In this document: positions 62,101 to 64,000 of the stretch, one piece after another
Layout of the letters: every line of letters begins with the position of its first letter
Position numbering within the stretch: position 1 is the first letter of the stretch
Program-made: the position numbers and the translations under genes
The notes under the pieces: generated by a model
Database searches by the model: none
What the model was told of the DNA's origin: nothing
The model's input: only the letters and a program-made list of their open reading frames with translations
Assembly (NCBI RefSeq): GCF_964355755.1
Contig: NC_092677.1
Span: forward strand, 16,772,101-16,836,100
Direction of reading: 5' to 3'
DNA from: Antedon mediterranea
Taxonomy: Eukaryota; Echinodermata; Crinoidea; Comatulida; Antedonidae
DNA: 64,000 bases

Positions 62101-63618
62101 TCATATAAAATTAAAAGAAAACAGGATTAATAAACAAATGATTACGTTTCGCCTCCCCACAAGGTGAACACTGTCTAGTGGCTTACTAGGAAATTATGGG
62201 GAGATACACAGTAAAAAAGACAAAAATTAAAATGATTTTTAAAAAAGTAGTAAATAGTCCAGCCTTATATTATATTGCCAGTGCATACAAAATATTCAGT
62301 ATCAAATAAATTACATTTATAATATGTACACTAAATATATTAACATTTTAATTGACATCATAAAATACATTCATAATTGTAATTTTTTTTGGGAGTCCAC
62401 TTTTATAGCAATGAGAATTCCCATACTTCTATAATTTTAAACACATATTTACACAGTATTTAATAGAAAGATGAAAGATGTATTTATCTGCTACAACATT
62501 TTGCCGGTTCAAGCAAGAACATTTACCTCTTTAAATGTTATGAAGTTTGAAATACTGTAAAATTTTTTGCAAAATCATGATAAATAGGGTGTATTGTACG
62601 TTAGGAGCACGTAGCATATCATAGACACATCCTCTCCATAAGTGTTAAAGGATGTCTGTAAATTGTTAGGAAATTTAATAAACAGCGGTTCTTTAAAATG
62701 TTAAACAATGTTATTCAAAACATAATTAGAATAGTTTAAACAAAACCATCTGAAATCAAACTATAAGTACATTTAAGTACATATAAGTACATTTAATAAC
62801 ACATTAAATGAACCATTGGGAAAATGTTATAATGACTGATTTGCTGTGAAATGTTATCCCAAAAAATCTTTCTCAGTTGACTACGTGTTTCTTCCCTTTT
62901 TCTTATAAAACAACATAGTTGAAAACAAAAATTTAAAACTGCAATTGTGCCAAACTATAGAAACTACTAAGGGTGTGTTCACACACAAAGTGTAAGACTG
63001 GAATGGTTTACTCAAGCGGTACATGGTAATCTATGAATTACAATTGCAAGGTGTTCATTTTATGAATGGTGTTGAACACAGAATTCCTAGTATCTTTTAT
63101 GTTATAGTACAGTAGTCCTAGTGTCCATTTTAGATTCGACACTGTCATGATGGCCGTTTGTTTTTCTTGAAATACGGTCATCTCAATTATTGTCAACGCT
63201 TGATTTCCAGTTTCTACTGCTACTGCTTTTAGCCAATGTTTACTTTTATTTCACCCTAAAAATGCATGTGCTTTCAGATCGCAGAGTAGAGAGCAAAAAC
63301 ATGAATTGGTAAATATCTTAGAATAAGGTTAAACTTTAATTAAAGCATCGCTGGAGTTAGCTCCATGGCGTACCGTAGTTAAGATAGGGTATGTACTTTC
63401 ATTAATAATGTAAAGAACATGGCATAGTGAGTTTTGTTAATAACATCACTGCTTGGTTAACACGCAAAAACATACACTATGTGAACACGGTCACATAAAT
63501 CTTGTGTAAATGGCTTACCATCCTCCATAGGCAAAGAGACCACCATACACTGCAAGGGCTATCTTCTTTGGATCATCTGTTGTGCCTTCAAAAGAGTTGT
63601 TGAAGTTTTCAGTATTTC
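50173..63618 (-). CDS. SLC7-family amino-acid transporter, C-terminal half (5' partial)
   Basis: Twelve-TM APC-fold transporter of the LAT/y+LAT light-chain type, which works as an amino-acid exchanger linked to an SLC3 heavy chain. Exons on the minus strand: 63519-63618, 61751-61795, 58928-59051, 53817-53920, 53138-53234, 52249-52398, 51073-51250 and 50173-50234 (860 nt, about 286 residues with stop). The order follows the family: [122 protein letters not shown] and LSGVPVY, with a short C-tail ending KEEKDD. Every junction keeps frame with GT-AG. The first half, including the cysteine that bonds to the heavy chain, lies beyond 64000. Which SLC7 member it is cannot be settled from this half. 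Confidence 0.92.
51372..51720 (-). mobile_element. tRNA-derived SINE with simple-repeat tail
   Basis: The minus strand starts with box A-like TGGCCGAGCGGTTAAG (plus 51692-51707) and box B GGGTTCGAGGCTC (plus 51642-51654). A conserved-looking body follows (TAAACCGTAGGTCCAGTGTA and then TGTGCACTTTAAAGAACC), and it ends in a repeated TTTCAATCAAT-type tail at 51376-51430. The body recalls deuterostome SINEs (inference). It lies in the SLC7 intron before the 51073-51250 exon. Confidence 0.8.
52628..52906. mobile_element. MITE-like element with TTTTCCACTAGGC termini
   Basis: The left end CACTTTTCCACTAGGCGAAT and the right end GCGCCTAGTGGAAAACAGGC are inverted copies; it shares the end type and the central GCGAAATTGGT-like word with 36943-37204. 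It lies in an SLC7 intron. Confidence 0.7.
53395..53816. repeat. intronic minisatellite derived from the adjacent SLC7 exon end
   Basis: Degenerate units of roughly 35-60 bp with the pattern ACCTTGAAACAGTTA...GAGTAAACCATTTTACTTTAT. They match the end of the exon at 53817-53850 and its donor (TACCTTGAACCAGTTAAAAG on the plus strand). Units near 53425, 53548, 53612 and 53676 keep the donor-like TACCTT; others have TATCTT. Confidence 0.8.
55350..55760 (-). mobile_element. possible LINE 3' end (tentative)
   Basis: The minus-strand frame 55497-55754 (a Trp-rich, Lys/Asn-rich 85-residue tail) is followed downstream by TATATTTTTATATACCGAAT and then a run of adenines (plus-strand T-run at 55357). 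This layout resembles the 3' end of a non-LTR element inserted on the minus strand. No RT motif is seen. Confidence 0.4.
55800..55910 (-). mobile_element. tRNA-like SINE remnant
   Basis: The minus strand has box A-like TGGCTGGAATACTGG (plus 55889-55903) and a perfect T-arm CCAGG-GTTCAAT-CCTGG (plus 55840-55856). No acceptor stem is visible, so it is not called a tRNA gene. Confidence 0.5.
56230..56430. repeat. possible decayed SINE body
   Basis: Words such as ACATGCACTCACTGGGTTATTT, TGTACACTGGAC and TCTTAACCGAGAAGTC occur in the same order as in the 51372-51720 SINE (GTACACTGGACC and TCCGAGAAGACTC). The promoter boxes are not recognisable. Confidence 0.35.
57340..57647 (+). mobile_element. 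LINE 3' UTR remnant with (AAATC)n tail
   Basis: Reads GGATCCCAATGGAAATAAGC, then AGCTTTTTGGGCTATCCTGG, and ends CCAAATAAATTC plus repeats of AAATC to 57647. This layout is typical of CR1-like LINE 3' UTRs. The coding part is missing. Confidence 0.65.
57836..57929. repeat. 47-bp perfect tandem duplication
   Basis: GTGCTTTAAAATATCACAAC starts at 57836 and again at 57883, and the two 47-bp units appear identical. Confidence 0.9.
57945..58138 (-). mobile_element. LINE ORF2 C-terminal remnant
   Basis: The minus-strand frame has [19 protein letters not shown] and then HESPSF, matching the xxFxxxxPKxWNxLPxxVxxxxS ending of RT ORFs. It is abutted on the left by the 47-bp duplication. Confidence 0.6.
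59052..61750. other. SLC7 intron, nothing recognised
   Basis: 2.7 kb AT-rich intron; the short frames present lack motifs. Confidence 0.5.
61796..63518. other. SLC7 intron, nothing recognised
   Basis: 1.7 kb AT-rich intron. A short triplicated word (aagtacat near 62766-62790) is the only repeat noticed. Confidence 0.5.
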
Positions 63619-64000
63619 CTGCAAAGAGAAAAAAGAAATGTTATTATCAGTGGTAAAATAATAATATATTGTGAAAGTAAATTACTCTTTTCTGTACTTA
63701 ATACTCCAAAAAAAATACATACAAGTAAATATTTTTCATACAAAAATAAAAAGTAATTCTAAAATTCCTTGCTTTGTGTCTAAACATATAATTTACTTCA
63801 TCACACATTGCAGGTTACTGTACCTTTGACATTTGGATAATTGGTATTATATTAAAAGTACTGAAGGTATAAAGTCAAATTGTACTGCAATTTAAAAAAT
63901 GCATTTTGGTTTATCCTATGGTCTTGATTTACCCAAAAGCTGATAATTTCTCTTATAAAATAATAATTCTTTGTGAAATTTCTATTTTTTTGATAATTAA
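63619..64000. other. start of the next SLC7 intron (upstream side)
   Basis: No SLC7 exon is recognised here; the preceding exon must lie beyond the window, because the exon at 63519 begins in the middle of a codon. Confidence 0.5.

Noticed and set aside
1-64000. CRISPR arrays, bacterial operons, riboswitches, rRNA
   Set aside because: The window has eukaryotic gene structure throughout; tandem repeats here lack CRISPR spacing and no bacterial signals were seen.

Overview
The window reads as nuclear DNA of an AT-rich, intron-rich marine invertebrate. Genes are split by GT-AG introns. The noncoding DNA is dense with MITE-like elements, eroded non-LTR retrotransposons and tRNA-derived SINE-like units. 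The lineage-type pair of single-exon orphan GPCRs, the frequent TAGGCCTA-type motif and a SINE resembling deuterostome families point to an echinoderm or related non-chordate deuterostome. This is an inference; no rRNA or mitochondrial marker is present to fix the species.

Region 1 (1-38788) is a head-to-tail array of mitochondrial-clan cytochrome P450 genes (CYP24/CYP27-like), all on the minus strand. Five copies are readable: A (267-4809, last exon outside the window), B (6091-10432), C (11498-17414), D (21917-32391) and E (33994-38788). Each has the same nine-exon structure with identical intron phases, and none of the copies carries a stop or frameshift that I can see, so all five look functional. 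Eroded pieces of further copies (exon 1 fragments at 17840-18010 and 19875-20291, an intron fragment at 20980-21385) show birth and death in the array. Introns and spacers are loaded with mobile DNA.

Region 2 (40000-43395) holds two intronless rhodopsin-class GPCR genes in tandem on the minus strand, about 1.3 kb apart and clearly paralogous.

Region 3 (44301-46060) is a roughly 114-bp tandem repeat array split by a 5'-truncated, frameshifted CR1-like LINE. The split repeat unit sums to exactly one unit length, and a 5-bp target duplication can be proposed. Then comes about 4 kb without a recognisable gene (46061-50172).

Region 4 (50173-63618, minus strand) contains the last eight coding exons of an SLC7-family amino-acid transporter (LAT/y+LAT type light chain); its 5' exons lie beyond the window. 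One intron carries a minisatellite whose units copy the end of the preceding exon together with its splice donor, which is one of the odder structures here.

The P450s would act in the mitochondrion on sterol-like or other lipophilic substrates. The GPCRs and the transporter are plasma-membrane proteins with no evident functional link to the P450 array.
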